Source: Natronococcus roseus
GTDB taxonomy: Archaea > Halobacteriota > Halobacteria > Halobacteriales > Natrialbaceae
Length of the DNA: 64,000 bases
Assembly (NCBI RefSeq): GCF_043677095.1
Contig: NZ_JBHLJR010000003.1
Coordinates: 62,001 to 126,000, forward strand
Direction: 5' to 3'
Shown: one piece after another, positions 18,245 through 27,125 of the stretch
Layout: the number at the start of each line of letters is the position of its first letter
How positions within the stretch are numbered: the first letter of the stretch is position 1
Position numbers and translations under genes: made by a program
Notes under the pieces: model-generated
Seen by the model: the letters and a program-made list of their open reading frames with translations, nothing else
The model's database searches: none
Told to the model about the DNA's origin: nothing

Positions 18245-19399
18245 CTATCGCATCCCGAATCCGACGGCGTTTGCATCCTCGAGACAGCGCTCGCTGGCGA
18301 CCGCGAGGTCGAACTCCCGAACCACCTCGCCGTCGCGGATCAGCGGCTCGAGCAAAGACTCGCCGTCGTCGGGCCCGTCCCGGTCGGCCAGCGCGACGTG
18401 GTGGCCGCCGTCGGCGGTCCGATAGACCTCCTTCACGCCCGAGAGCTTACCCCGTTTGGAGATCGTCTCGCCCCCGATCGAAACGATGTCCAGGCTGAAG
18501 TCGACCGAATCGGCTTCGGTGATGTGGCTGCCGACGCCGAAGCCGTCGGCGACGTCCCGCAGCTCGCGGATGTTCCCGGGACCGAGCCCGCCGCTGCAGA
18601 AGATCTCGACGTCCTCGTGACCCCGCGCGTCGAGCTCCCAGCGCACCTCGCGGATGATGTGTCGAAAATCGCCCCGGCGGGAACCGGTGGTGTCGATACG
18701 GACGCCGTCGAGGTCCTCGCCGAGCGTTTCGGCGGCCAGCAGGCTCTCGCTCTTCTCGTCCCAGAAGGTGTCCGCGAGCGCGATCCGGGGCGTCTCGTCG
18801 GGGACGGCCTCGTCGAAGGCTCGCCAGGCGTCGGCCTGATTGCCCTCGCCGAAACAGAACATGAGCGCGTGGGGCATCGTGCCGCCGGCCTCCCGACCGA
18901 GGATCTCGCCCGCGGCGACGTGGGAGAAGCCGTCCAGCCCGGCCAGCAGGGCGGCCCGTTCGACCGTCGCCGTGATCGATGGGTGAACGTGGCGCGCGCC
19001 GAAAGAGAGCACCGTCGCGTCGGGTGCGGCGAGCCGAGCCTCGAGCGCGGCCGTGGCGAAGCCGCTCGGCTGGGACAGAAAGCCGAGCAGGGAGGTCTCG
19101 AGCTCTGCGAACTCGAGGTACGGCCCTTCGACCCGCAGGACGGGACCGCCGTCGAACAGCCGGCCGTCGGGGAGCGCGTCGACGTCGACGTCCCGACCCT
19201 CGAACAGCGCGGCGACGTCTTTCACGCCTGTAAAGACCTCGAAGGAGTCGGTCGGGAACTGGTCTGCGGTCACCTCGGCGACGACGTGGGGGTCCTTCCC
19301 CGCGTGCTCGAGGGTCGTCCGCGTTCGCTCGAAGTAGGCGTCCGTCGCGGTGCCCTCGAGGATCGCCTCCGAGGACACGATTCCGAACGGATTCGTCAT
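18245..19399 (-). CDS. pncB: Nicotinate phosphoribosyltransferase
   Basis: A 384-residue enzyme that joins nicotinate to PRPP to give nicotinate mononucleotide for NAD salvage. It has the archaeal short form: an N-terminal domain with TDAYFERTRTTLE, then the type II PRTase barrel with LSFGARHVHPSI, GTMPHALMF, ALADTFWDEKSES, RIDTTGSRRGDF, and the phosphate-binding region IFCSGGLGPGNI with FGVGSHI. It follows convergently on the broken ABC operon, 8 bp apart. Length and motifs match the family; no anomalies seen. Confidence 0.93.
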   Translation of the reverse strand: MTNPFGIVSSEAILEGTATDAYFERTRTTLEHAGKDPHVVAEVTADQFPTDSFEVFTGVKDVAALFEGRDVDVDALPDGRLFDGGPVLRVEGPYLEFAELETSLLGFLSQPSGFATAALEARLAAPDATVLSFGARHVHPSITATVERAALLAGLDGFSHVAAGEILGREAGGTMPHALMFCFGEGNQADAWRAFDEAVPDETPRIALADTFWDEKSESLLAAETLGEDLDGVRIDTTGSRRGDFRHIIREVRWELDARGHEDVEIFCSGGLGPGNIRELRDVADGFGVGSHITEADSVDFSLDIVSIGGETISKRGKLSGVKEVYRTADGGHHVALADRDGPDDGESLLEPLIRDGEVVREFDLAVASERCLEDANAVGFGMR

Positions 19400-19429
19400 A
19401 CGGTCGGTTTCAGGCGGCGATCAAATAAG

Positions 19430-20923
19430 CTACCCGTCTGCCGGCGCGGTCGCGGTCGGCGGTCCGGAACCCGCCGACGGCGAGTTCCCCGCCGTCGCCG
19501 AGACGGGCGTCGCGGGCGCTGGAGCCGTCCGGTCGGCGCGCTCGAGGGTCGGCGCCGCCGGCTCCCCCTCGACAGGATGGATCGACTCAAAGTCGTCGAC
19601 CGCGGGCGCGCCGACGATCTCGACCCGATCTCCGTCGACCGCGATGCGATAGGCGCCGGCGAAGGGGTCCTCGTCGTCGATCAGGTAGGTGTCAGTGTCG
19701 GCCCCGTCGACGGTCGCGTCGGGACCGTCGACCGGTTCGGCGCCGTTGGCCGCGAGCAGGTCGCGGTAGGCGTCGGCGAACGCCTCCGCGTCGGCGTCGC
19801 TCCCCCAGGCGAGCGACCAGACGTGTGCCGTTTCGTTGTCCGGCCCCTCGTACACCCGGAACTCGTCGCCGGCCCAGCCGTCGGTTGCGGGATCGGAGTA
19901 GTTGTACGTCACCGGCTCGGTCCCGCCCTCGTCGATCGGGCGGTCGATCACGCCGTCGGCCCAGAGACTCCCGAAGAGGGTCGCCTCGCCGACCGTCTCG
20001 GTTCGGGGCTCGCCGTCGCCGTCCGTCTCGAGCTCCCACTCCTCCGAGGAGCGATCCTCGAGGGCGATCTCGACGGGGTCGTGGGGATAGCGCTCCGGGT
20101 GGATCAGCTCGGAGGTAGTGGTCGGTCGCTCGTCGTGGGCGCGGTCGACGGCCTCCCAGCCGCCGGTCTCGTGGAGGTGAGAGACGAACGACGGCCCCTC
20201 GGCGTAGGGGACGTAGATCGAGAGGAAGAGGCCGACGTTGAACGGCTGCTCGGCGATCTCGGTCGCCGGTTCGGGCGGGTCGGCGAGACAGTCCCACTCC
20301 GCCTCGCAGCGCTGATCGTACAGGTACGGCACGTAGTTCGCCTCGCCCTCGAGGACCCCGTTCTCGGCCCGTCGCTCGTCGATCGTCTCGCCGTGGCGCT
20401 CGAGGCCGAAGCGCTGGTCCTGCAGGGCGTGGACGAGTTCGTGAACGAGCGTCCCGCGGTCGATCCGGAGTTCGTCGCTCTCGTCGGTGACGAGCACGAC
20501 GCGGTCGCTCGAGTAGTAGCCCTGCACCGAGTCGCCGTACAGGTCGTCGAGTTCGTGGTTGACGTCCGTCTCGCCGTCGACGACGAACGCGCCGCGCCAG
20601 AGCTCGTTTTGGAACGCGGAGGCGTTCGAGAGCTCCCCGCGCTGCTCGCGATACTCCTCGCGGCTGATCACCTCGAGTTCGACGTCGTGGTCGAAGGGCA
20701 GTCCCCGGATGACCTCGATCCGGGCCATCGATCGGTAGGTCGCGGCCTCGAGCTGCGCTTTCGTAAGTCGGTCCTCGCCGTCGAACGCGAAGCTGTCGTC
20801 GTACGCGTAGTCGCCGATCTGCCCGAGTTCGCGGTCGTCGTCGAACCGGTCCGGCGAGTACGGGAGCGTACACCCCGACAGCACGACGAGCGCGACCACG
20901 GCCAGCAGTGTCCCCCGACGCAT
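19430..20923 (-). CDS. Hvo_1808-type surface lipoprotein with HExxH motif
   Basis: A 497-residue exported protein. The start MRRGTLLAVVALVVLSGC is a Sec lipoprotein signal with Cys18. The mature region contains TLVHELVHALQDQRF, a zinc-peptidase HExxH motif (H161, E162, H165), followed by an EGEANYVPYLY stretch whose Glu could be the third ligand. These proteins are known in haloarchaea as Hvo_1808 family surface proteins. Proteolysis has not, to my knowledge, been shown for the family. The C-terminus is Thr/Ala/Pro-rich and has no anchor, so the lipid would hold it. A larger paralogue lies upstream on the same strand; they share the ADIPVEI-like, W-DAVD-AYDE and GWAGDE blocks. Confidence 0.85.
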   Translation of the reverse strand: MRRGTLLAVVALVVLSGCTLPYSPDRFDDDRELGQIGDYAYDDSFAFDGEDRLTKAQLEAATYRSMARIEVIRGLPFDHDVELEVISREEYREQRGELSNASAFQNELWRGAFVVDGETDVNHELDDLYGDSVQGYYSSDRVVLVTDESDELRIDRGTLVHELVHALQDQRFGLERHGETIDERRAENGVLEGEANYVPYLYDQRCEAEWDCLADPPEPATEIAEQPFNVGLFLSIYVPYAEGPSFVSHLHETGGWEAVDRAHDERPTTTSELIHPERYPHDPVEIALEDRSSEEWELETDGDGEPRTETVGEATLFGSLWADGVIDRPIDEGGTEPVTYNYSDPATDGWAGDEFRVYEGPDNETAHVWSLAWGSDADAEAFADAYRDLLAANGAEPVDGPDATVDGADTDTYLIDDEDPFAGAYRIAVDGDRVEIVGAPAVDDFESIHPVEGEPAAPTLERADRTAPAPATPVSATAGNSPSAGSGPPTATAPADG

Positions 20924-21000
20924 CGATGGCCCATTCGGCGGGAGGGGGAAAGCTCCGTCGCTCGGAACGGCGGGAAACCTGCCTGTGACTCAGCCGCGAA

Positions 21001-22641
21001 CTACCGACCCGAGCGGACTCGAGCGACAGTCGCGACCGCGACGACGATTGCCGCCGCGACGACCGCGTCGGGGGCGCCGAAGCCGGGGATCGAGTCGTCC
21101 TCGTCGCCGTCCGCCTCGGCACCGTCGTCCGCCTCGGGCTCCGGAGCGTCGTCGATCTCGATCGTATCCTCACCCTCGGGTGCGGCGCCGTCGTCGACGG
21201 CCGCGAGCTCCTCGACGGCGGGCGCGTTGACGATCGTCACCGTCTCGCCGTCGTGATCGACGTAGTAGGCGCCCGGGTACGAGTCGTCGATCACGTACGT
21301 GTCCTGACGGTCGTCGACGGCCTCGGCGTCCTGTAGCTCGAGTTGCTGCTCGTAGCCCGCGAGGAACTGTTCGGCCTCCTCGCTCGAGGTCCACTCGGTC
21401 TCCCAGACGTAGCCGGCCCGATCGGCGGCCGCGGCCGGGTCGTCGGTCTCGGCGTCGTCGGCGACGTAGGTGACGAGTTCGTCGCCGGCCCAGCCGTCGG
21501 TGTAGAGCTGGTCGTAGTCGTACCCGCCGAGATCCGCCTCGAAGAACGCGTCGGGGCCGATCACCGACGGCTCGTCCGAGTCGTGGGCGTCGCCGGCGAA
21601 CATCGAGACCAGCCCCGCCTCGCCGTACGTCTCGGTCGCGGGCTCGCCGTCGATCTCGAGCTGGCTCCAGCTCTCGTTCGATCGGTCCTCGACGTCGATA
21701 TCGGCGGGCTCGCGGTCCTCACCCGGGCGGATCACCTCGGAGGTGCTGGCCGGCGGCTCGTCGTAGGCCGCGTCGACGGCGTCCCAGTCCTCGCGCTGCT
21801 CGCGCAGGTGGTCGACGTAGTCGGGACCGTCGCTGTAGGGCTGGAAGATCGCCGCGTACAGCACCCAGTTCACGTCGGGCGGATCGCTCGTGGCGTCGCC
21901 CGGCTCGAGGCAGTCCCACTCCTCGCCGCAGCGCTGTTCGTACGCGGTTTCGACCCAGACGGCGTCGCCCTCGATCAGTCCGTTCTTGGCGTTGTCCTGG
22001 TCGACCGTCTCGCGGTCGTAACTCGAGAGGTCGAACTGCTGGTCCTGCAGGGCGTGGAGGAGCTCGTGACCGAGGATGGCCTCGTCGACCTCCGGCGTCT
22101 CGGCGCTGTCGGAGACGAGCACGACCTGATCCGTCGCGGGCTCGTAGTAGCCGCCGACGGTGCCGCCGTACAGCGCCTCCTGGGCCTCGGTCGCGTCGGT
22201 CTCGCGGTCGACGGCGAACAGCGCCTCGGCGTTGACGTTCAGCTGGATCCGCTCGTCGCCCGCTGTGTCGGCGAAGAGGTCGTCGTTGTCCGCCTCGAAC
22301 TCCTCGCGGGAGATGACTTCGACGGGAACGTCGTCCTCGAACGTCAGTCCCCGAATCTCCTCGACGCGGGCCATCGACCGGTAGACGACCGCCTCGAGTT
22401 CGTCGTCCTCGACGACCGCACCGTCATCGTCGTCGACTGCGAGTTCGTCGTCGTACCAGTAGCCCTCGACGTAGCCGACGGTTCCGTCGGTCGTCGGATC
22501 GTCCGCTCGGTCGGCCTCCGTCGTCTCGCCGATCGGTCCGAGCGAGAGCGCTCCGGGGACCGCACCGCCGACGGCCGCAACCAACAGCAGCGCCGACACC
22601 GCGAGGAGGACGGCGGCCGTCCGCGTTCGCCTCGAGTTCAT
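21001..22641 (-). CDS. Hvo_1808-type surface protein with HExxH and PGF-CTERM anchor
   Basis: A 546-residue paralogue of the next gene on this strand. It has a plain Sec signal (RRTRTAAVLLAVSALLLVAAVGGAVPG) with no lipobox. LGHELLHALQDQQF gives H192, E193 and H196, and GLIEGDAVWVE provides a possible third ligand. The C-terminus ends with an acidic stretch, then IPGFGAPDAVVAAAIVVAVATVARVR, which is a PGF-CTERM sorting signal for archaeosortase and lipid attachment. The two paralogues thus use different anchors, one N-terminal and one C-terminal. Both probably sit on the outer face of the S-layer side. Function unknown beyond the putative metalloprotease core. Confidence 0.87.
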   Translation of the reverse strand: MNSRRTRTAAVLLAVSALLLVAAVGGAVPGALSLGPIGETTEADRADDPTTDGTVGYVEGYWYDDELAVDDDDGAVVEDDELEAVVYRSMARVEEIRGLTFEDDVPVEVISREEFEADNDDLFADTAGDERIQLNVNAEALFAVDRETDATEAQEALYGGTVGGYYEPATDQVVLVSDSAETPEVDEAILGHELLHALQDQQFDLSSYDRETVDQDNAKNGLIEGDAVWVETAYEQRCGEEWDCLEPGDATSDPPDVNWVLYAAIFQPYSDGPDYVDHLREQREDWDAVDAAYDEPPASTSEVIRPGEDREPADIDVEDRSNESWSQLEIDGEPATETYGEAGLVSMFAGDAHDSDEPSVIGPDAFFEADLGGYDYDQLYTDGWAGDELVTYVADDAETDDPAAAADRAGYVWETEWTSSEEAEQFLAGYEQQLELQDAEAVDDRQDTYVIDDSYPGAYYVDHDGETVTIVNAPAVEELAAVDDGAAPEGEDTIEIDDAPEPEADDGAEADGDEDDSIPGFGAPDAVVAAAIVVAVATVARVRSGR

Positions 22642-22727
22642 TTCAGGATACGAACCCGTAAGCGAGGGCGGATAAAAAGACCGACGGTCGGGCGAACGTT
22701 TAGTTGGTCGATCGCCTACGCTCGCGT

Positions 22728-23306
22728 ATGCACCTCGATCCAGCGACCACCGCCGTCGTGGCGGTCGACATGCAAAACGCCTTCTGTCACCCCGAGGGGT
22801 CGCTGTACGCCCCGGGGAGCGAGGAGGCGATCGAACCGATCGCCGATCTCGTCGAGCGGGCCCGCGAGGCCGACGCGCAGGTGATCTATACGCGGGACGT
22901 CCACCCGCCCGAGCAGTTCGAGGAGAGCTACTACTACGACGAGTTCGACCAGTGGGGCGAACACGTCCTCGAGGACTCCTGGGACGCCGAACTCGTCGAC
23001 GACCTCGAGGTCCGCGAGGGCGACCACGTCGTCGAAAAGCACACCTACGACGCCTTCTACAACACCGAACTCGAGGGCTGGCTCTCGGCCCGAGGGATCC
23101 GGGACCTGATCATCTGTGGCACGCTCGCCAACGTCTGTGTGCTCCACACCGGCGGCAGCGCCGGCCTGCGGGATTTCCGCCCGATCATGGTCGAAGACTG
23201 CATCGGCTGTATCGAGCCCGACCACCGCGAGTACGCCCTGGAACACGCCGAGTGGCTGTTCGGGGAGGTCGTCGAGCGCGACGCCCTCGAGTTCGACGCC
23301 GCATAG
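22728..23306 (+). CDS. Isochorismatase-like cysteine hydrolase
   Basis: A 192-residue hydrolase with the complete family triad: D14 in AVVAVDMQNAF, K104 in VEKHTYDAFYNT, and C137 in GTLANVCVLHT, where the preceding cis-peptide region is normal. The family includes nicotinamidases, isochorismatases and N-carbamoyl-hydrolases. A nicotinamidase role would suit the nearby nicotinate phosphoribosyltransferase. However, the metal site Asp-x-His of nicotinamidase is only partly suggested by RDVHPPEQF, so this is a guess. The start at 22728 is chosen over 22704 because MHLDPATT begins the conserved fold and lies just past a short leader. Confidence 0.88.
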   Translation: MHLDPATTAVVAVDMQNAFCHPEGSLYAPGSEEAIEPIADLVERAREADAQVIYTRDVHPPEQFEESYYYDEFDQWGEHVLEDSWDAELVDDLEVREGDHVVEKHTYDAFYNTELEGWLSARGIRDLIICGTLANVCVLHTGGSAGLRDFRPIMVEDCIGCIEPDHREYALEHAEWLFGEVVERDALEFDAA

Positions 23307-23406
23307 GTGGCTCCCGCACCGAACCGTGAGCCGTCGCCGGACGACGGCTCGAGGAGAGCGCTTTTGGTCTCTCCTTCGAACGATCCAGTATGACCGTTTT
23401 TCGGCG

Positions 23407-23646
23407 ATGCGTCAGGACGCAAGCGATCGACCGACCCGGAGCGGCGACGCCGACCGCGATCGTCACCCCCCAGAGGTGCTCCGGATGAAGCGCCGCAACC
23501 TCCAGTTGCTGTACGCCGGCGGGATCGCGCTCAACGCGGTCGCGCTCATCGCCGCAGCCACCACCGGATCGACGCTGTACGCCGCGACGTTCGGCCTCGT
23601 GATCGTCTATCTCAGCGTTCGGTACTGGATGGTCAGCACGGACTGA
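23407..23646 (+). CDS. Small two-helix membrane protein
   Basis: A 79-residue protein: a hydrophilic, charged head (MRQDASDRPTRSGDADRDRH), then two hydrophobic helices at about 32-50 and 54-72 (LLYAGGIALNAVALIAAAT, LYAATFGLVIVYLSVRYW). No family recognised. An internal start at 23485 (MKRRNLQ) would give just the membrane part. A TATA-like element is not obvious. Genes of this size and build are common in haloarchaea; expression is not shown. Confidence 0.55.
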   Translation: MRQDASDRPTRSGDADRDRHPPEVLRMKRRNLQLLYAGGIALNAVALIAAATTGSTLYAATFGLVIVYLSVRYWMVSTD

Positions 23647-23705
23647 GATAAAGCGACAATCCGTACAGCCGGACTCGTACCTCGCTCGAGCGACGACGGG
23701 GACGT

Positions 23706-23867
23706 ATGGAGCCGGTTCCCGCCCACCTCGAGACCGCAATCTACGGCTACTTCCTGTTCGTCGCGGCCGTCGGCTGTTACCTCCACCTTCGGATCCTGGC
23801 GAACGACCGCGGGCGAGGCGACGAGAACGCGCGAGACGCCGAACGGTCCGACGGCTCGCCGCCCTAA
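23706..23867 (+). CDS. 53-residue single-helix membrane protein
   Basis: ATG 23706 opens a 53-residue frame: MEPVPAHLETAIYGYFLFVAAV... with one hydrophobic helix (about 12-32) and a short basic then acidic tail ending SDGSPP. Its stop overlaps the stop of the convergent thioesterase gene by 4 bp. The neat fit between neighbours and the hydrophobic profile favour a real gene. No family known to me. Confidence 0.5.
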   Translation: MEPVPAHLETAIYGYFLFVAAVGCYLHLRILANDRGRGDENARDAERSDGSPP

Positions 23868-24349
23868 TCGTCCCGGAAGATGCGGTACGAGCCCTGCCCG
23901 GTCGCGACGGCCTTCGTTTCGCCGTCGGGGGTCGTGCTCTCGACGGTGACCTCGCTGACCCCCACGGTCGACCCCGCGCGGACGACCTCCGCTGTCGCCT
24001 CGAGGTCGCCCGTCGCCGGGCGGAGGTAGTTGACGTTCAGGTTGATCGTCGCGACGCCCGTCGAGAGCGGCTCCTCGAGCTGGGTCTGGATCGCGAAGCC
24101 GCCGACGGTGTCGATCAGCGTCGCGGCGATCCCGCCGTGGATGTCGGGGCGCTGGTCCGGACCCGCGTTCGGTCGGATGTTGGTCAGCTTCTCGTCGTAG
24201 GGGATCGACAGCGTCATCGTCCCGTTGTCGACGTCCTCGACGCTGGTGCCGATCCAGGAGAGGAACTCGTGGTTCTCGTCGATGTAGTTCTGGAGGAACC
24301 GGGCGAGGTCGTCGATCTCCGCGGCCGAGTTCGGTGGCTCGTCGGTCAT
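23864..24349 (-). CDS. PaaI-family hotdog thioesterase
   Basis: A 161-residue acyl-CoA thioesterase of the PaaI/YdiI hotdog type. The family core DIHGGIAATLIDTVGGFA (residues about 70-87) supplies the HGG catalytic loop and the long hotdog helix with its Asp. The strand NLNVNYLRPATGDLEATAEVVRAG follows, as usual. Likely substrates are phenylacetyl- or other aromatic or short acyl-CoAs; the sequence does not decide. It forms a tetramer in relatives. The C-terminus (GSYRIFRDD) overlaps the small membrane gene. Confidence 0.9.
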   Translation of the reverse strand: MTDEPPNSAAEIDDLARFLQNYIDENHEFLSWIGTSVEDVDNGTMTLSIPYDEKLTNIRPNAGPDQRPDIHGGIAATLIDTVGGFAIQTQLEEPLSTGVATINLNVNYLRPATGDLEATAEVVRAGSTVGVSEVTVESTTPDGETKAVATGQGSYRIFRDD

Positions 24350-24486
24350 GTCACCTCGTGCACGTGCGACGCTCTTTACGCCTGCGCTTCGCGGGTTCTC
24401 CGGGTGCAGGGTGAGCGTTCATCCGGCTCGAGGGCGTCTCGAGGATGTGAACGACCGCTCGAGCGAACGACCCGGCGGTGGTCCGC

Positions 24487-24594
24487 GTGGCTGACGGCTC
24501 CGGCGACGAGGACGACGGCCCAGAGTACGACGTCGACTTCCGCGAGAATCCCGACGAGTACGAGATCGGTCGCGGCGAGGAGGGCGTCTTGCAA
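24487..24594 (+). pseudogene. Truncated N-terminal duplicate of the DUF4385 gene
   Basis: From GTG 24487 the reading VADGSGDEDDGPEYDVDFR and NPDEYEIGRGEEGV matches the start of the full gene at 24713. The similarity stops abruptly at GGCGTCTT (24585-24590), exactly where a dispersed element begins. The open frame continues into unrelated sequence and overlaps the next start. It is a partial copy of the 5' end, likely not functional. Confidence 0.75.
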
Positions 24595-24669
24595 CCACCT
24601 TTTTTCCGTTCGGGTTCGTTCCCTACGGTCCCTCACCCATCACGCAAAAAATCTGGACCAAAAAAAGCC
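24591..24669 (-). mobile_element. Short dispersed element, copy A
   Basis: On the minus strand it begins GCTTTTTTTGGTCCAGATTT, reaches TTGCG, then a variable middle, and ends AAAAAAGGTGGTTGC. Copy B at 29626-29690 has the same two ends around a different middle. The right end meets the truncated DUF4385 copy without a gap. There is no coding capacity and no terminal inverted repeat. Confidence 0.6.
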
Positions 24670-24712
24670 GCGACCTCGCGTTGCTCGGCCGCGGTGATGA
24701 CGAAAACGTGCG

Positions 24713-25171
24713 GTGGTGATCACCGTGCCTGACGACTCCGACGGTCCCGAGTACGACACGGACTTCCGTGTGTATCCGGAGAAGTACGAGATCGGCCGCG
24801 GCGAGGAGGGCGTCTTCAAGGTCGAACCCTACAAGAGCGAACTGCTGCCGCTGTGGTCGTACAAAGACGAGGAGAGCGCTCGAGAGTCCGCGGAGGCGAT
24901 CTACGAACGCTACGAGGAGTACCGCGGGGACGACGAGTTCCCGGGGATGGACATGGCCCGGAAGTACCTCCGGATGGGGTACACGCGGGCGATGCGCTAC
25001 GCGAAGTACCCCGGCGGGACGAAGTACGGCGAAGATGGGGAGGAGCTCGAGCCCGAGCGGTGGGCCGACGAGGACAAACGCGAGGCCGCGCTGGTCTTCG
25101 AGGAGTACTGGGAGCGCGTTCGCGAGGACGAGTTCTACCGGGAGGCGAAGGAGCGCCACCGCGAGCGATAG
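24713..25171 (+). CDS. DUF4385 family protein
   Basis: A 152-residue soluble, highly charged protein rich in Tyr, Glu and Arg. It includes YDTDFRVYPEKYEIGRGEEGV at the start, then PLWSYKDEESARESAEAIY and DMARKYLRMGYTRAMRYA. I place it in the DUF4385 family of unknown function, present in bacteria, archaea and phages. GTG 24713 or GTG 24725 (reading MPDDSDGPEYD) could be the start; the truncated copy upstream suggests the second. It is preceded by its own broken duplicate and a dispersed element. No operon partner. Confidence 0.8.
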   Translation: MVITVPDDSDGPEYDTDFRVYPEKYEIGRGEEGVFKVEPYKSELLPLWSYKDEESARESAEAIYERYEEYRGDDEFPGMDMARKYLRMGYTRAMRYAKYPGGTKYGEDGEELEPERWADEDKREAALVFEEYWERVREDEFYREAKERHRER

Positions 25172-25313
25172 CCTCCCGACCGCAGCCCGCCTCTGCCGAG
25201 TCGGTTCGCGAGGGGATGCACCAAGGTCGAGCATGAACTCGAAGAGAGGAGGACCGTCGACGAGGGGACGGACGAACCGTCTGAGCCCGCCGCGTCGATG
25301 GGCGAACCGATCG

Positions 25314-26234
25314 CTACGGACCTAATTCGGAGCGGACGGCGACGGCGACGCGGTCGCCGACCTCGAGGTCCACCTCCGGACAGATCAGCTTCGCGCCGAA
25401 CTCGGCGTCGCGGGCGCAGAACAGGGACAATCCCGTGATCGGCTCGCCGTTCGCGAGGACGACCACGTCGTCCCAGTCGATCGTTCGCCCGCCGAGGACG
25501 CCGAGACGGTCACCGTTCAGGGAGACGGCTCCCGACGACGGCTCCTCGAGCCCGAGCAGGCCGCCGCCGTCGTAGTGGGGGAGGCCGCCGTCGAGGACGC
25601 CGCCGGCGCGTCGAGAGGCCGGATCTCTTCGCTCGCCGCTCGACGCAGCGCCGTCGGCCGCGACGCCGACGAACCTCGAGCCGGGATCGGGGTGTCTCGG
25701 CGCGTCCAGTACGGCGTAGGTCTCGTCCGCCGCGACGACGTTACCGGTGCCGTCCCAGGCGAGGGGTTCGATCTCGACGCCGGGCTCGAGCGGAAGCGAG
25801 CCCGACGCCCGGTACGGGTTCTGATCCGGCTCTCGGAAGCCGACGTGGAGGTGGTTGTCGACCCAGGGTGCGAAGAAGCCGGCGCGAACCAGGGTGCCAA
25901 GCGACTCCCCGACCGCGACACGGTCTCCGCTCGAGACGGACGGCTCGACGTGGAGGATACGGGCGCTCAGTCCCTCGAGTTCGTCGGGGCCGTCGCAGTC
26001 GATCACGATCAGGTGGTCGTGTTCGGGGGCGTACGGCTTCGGCGGCGCGCGAACGGTGCGGGTCTCGCGGACGATGCCGGAGACGGGACTGGGTGCGGCG
26101 GTCGTCCGACCGTCCCGCAGGGTGCCGGGGTACAGATCGACCGCACAGCCGCCGTCGTGGGCGCGGTACGGCGAGTTGTACAGCGAGAACCGCTTGTAGC
26201 GGGCGAGCAGCGCGTCGGGGAGGGTGACGGCCAT
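25314..26234 (-). CDS. Conserved haloarchaeal protein with M23 peptidase-like metal motifs
   Basis: A 306-residue protein without a signal peptide. The first 150 residues recall the LytM/M23 fold: AHDGGCAVDLYPG (His then Asp, like the H-x(n)-D ligands), a beta-rich PVSGIVRETRTV region, SSGDRVAVGESLG, which is typical of M23 proteins, and NHLHVGFR, which supplies the H-x-H ligand. The rest is unlike known M23 enzymes. Haloarchaea have no peptidoglycan, so if active the substrate must be another peptide or polymer. It may be an inactive relative. Cytosolic location is assumed from the lack of a signal. Identification by motif only. Confidence 0.7.
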   Translation of the reverse strand: MAVTLPDALLARYKRFSLYNSPYRAHDGGCAVDLYPGTLRDGRTTAAPSPVSGIVRETRTVRAPPKPYAPEHDHLIVIDCDGPDELEGLSARILHVEPSVSSGDRVAVGESLGTLVRAGFFAPWVDNHLHVGFREPDQNPYRASGSLPLEPGVEIEPLAWDGTGNVVAADETYAVLDAPRHPDPGSRFVGVAADGAASSGERRDPASRRAGGVLDGGLPHYDGGGLLGLEEPSSGAVSLNGDRLGVLGGRTIDWDDVVVLANGEPITGLSLFCARDAEFGAKLICPEVDLEVGDRVAVAVRSELGP

Positions 26235-26292
26235 CTGTCGCCTGCGAGTCGGGAGCGGGAGCGTTTAGACCCATCGACCCGAACGCCGGGAC

Positions 26293-26988
26293 ATGCGCGT
26301 GTTCCGGGGCCGAGCGGGGACGATCGAAGCCGACCGCGAGGCGAGCGAGCGCCTGCTCGAGGTCGCCGCGGACGGCGAGTCAGCCGTGCGGGTCTGGACG
26401 CCCCATCGGCAGGTCGCCTTCGGCCGCCGGGATAGCCGACTCGAGGGGTACGATCGGGCCCGCGAGGTCGCCCGCGAGCGGGAGTTCGCCCCGATCGAGC
26501 GCAGCGTGGGCGGACGGGCGGTCGCCTACGACGGCGAGACGACGCTGGCGTTCGCCCGCGCCGAGCCGATCGCGGACTTTCGGCGCGGCACCGACGAGCG
26601 CTACGAGCTGCTGACGGCGGACGTGGCGAACGCGCTCGAGGAGCTCGACGTCGACCTCGAGCGCGGCGAACCCGACGACTCGTTCTGTCCGGGCGCCCAC
26701 TCGCTGTCGACGGCGGACGAGAACGGGGTTCGGAAGGTCGCCGGCATCGCCCAGCGGGTCCGCCAGGACGCGGCGCTGGTCTCGGGGATTCTCGTGGTCG
26801 GCAACCGCGAGGAACTGGCGACGCTCCTCGAGGAGGTTTACGGCACGCTCGAGGTGCCCCTCGATCCCGAGAGCGTCGGCAGCGTGGCGGCCGCGGGGGG
26901 GCCGAGCGAACCCGAACGGATCGCGCGGGCGCTCGAGAACCGGCTCACCGGCGACCGCGAGTGGGACGTCGTCGAGCTCTCGGGGTAG
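26293..26988 (+). CDS. Lipoate-protein ligase A-like (BPL/LPL) protein
   Basis: A 231-residue member of the biotin/lipoate ligase fold, which attaches lipoate or octanoate to lysines of 2-oxoacid dehydrogenase E2 or GcvH proteins. Motifs: PIERSVGGRAVAYDGETT (the R-x-GG-A loop) at about 66-83, and VRKVAGIAQRVRQDAALVSGIL, the K-x-x-G-x-AQ lysine region, at about 155-176. The usual first Gly-rich motif is degenerate (GGRAVAY rather than GGGAVFH), and the chain lacks the C-terminal accessory domain. It might work with a partner or as an octanoyl transferase. No E2 gene is adjacent. Confidence 0.85.
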   Translation: MRVFRGRAGTIEADREASERLLEVAADGESAVRVWTPHRQVAFGRRDSRLEGYDRAREVAREREFAPIERSVGGRAVAYDGETTLAFARAEPIADFRRGTDERYELLTADVANALEELDVDLERGEPDDSFCPGAHSLSTADENGVRKVAGIAQRVRQDAALVSGILVVGNREELATLLEEVYGTLEVPLDPESVGSVAAAGGPSEPERIARALENRLTGDREWDVVELSG

Positions 26989-27125
26989 CGCTCTCGCGAT
27001 CGTCCGTTCGACCCGTCGGTGGAGGGGATCCACGAGACGGAGAGGGTCGTCGCGGCTTCGAGGCACGGCCAGCACCGGCTCGAGCGGTGACAACGCTTTT
27101 CCGGTCGGCAGTGGGGAACTCGAGT

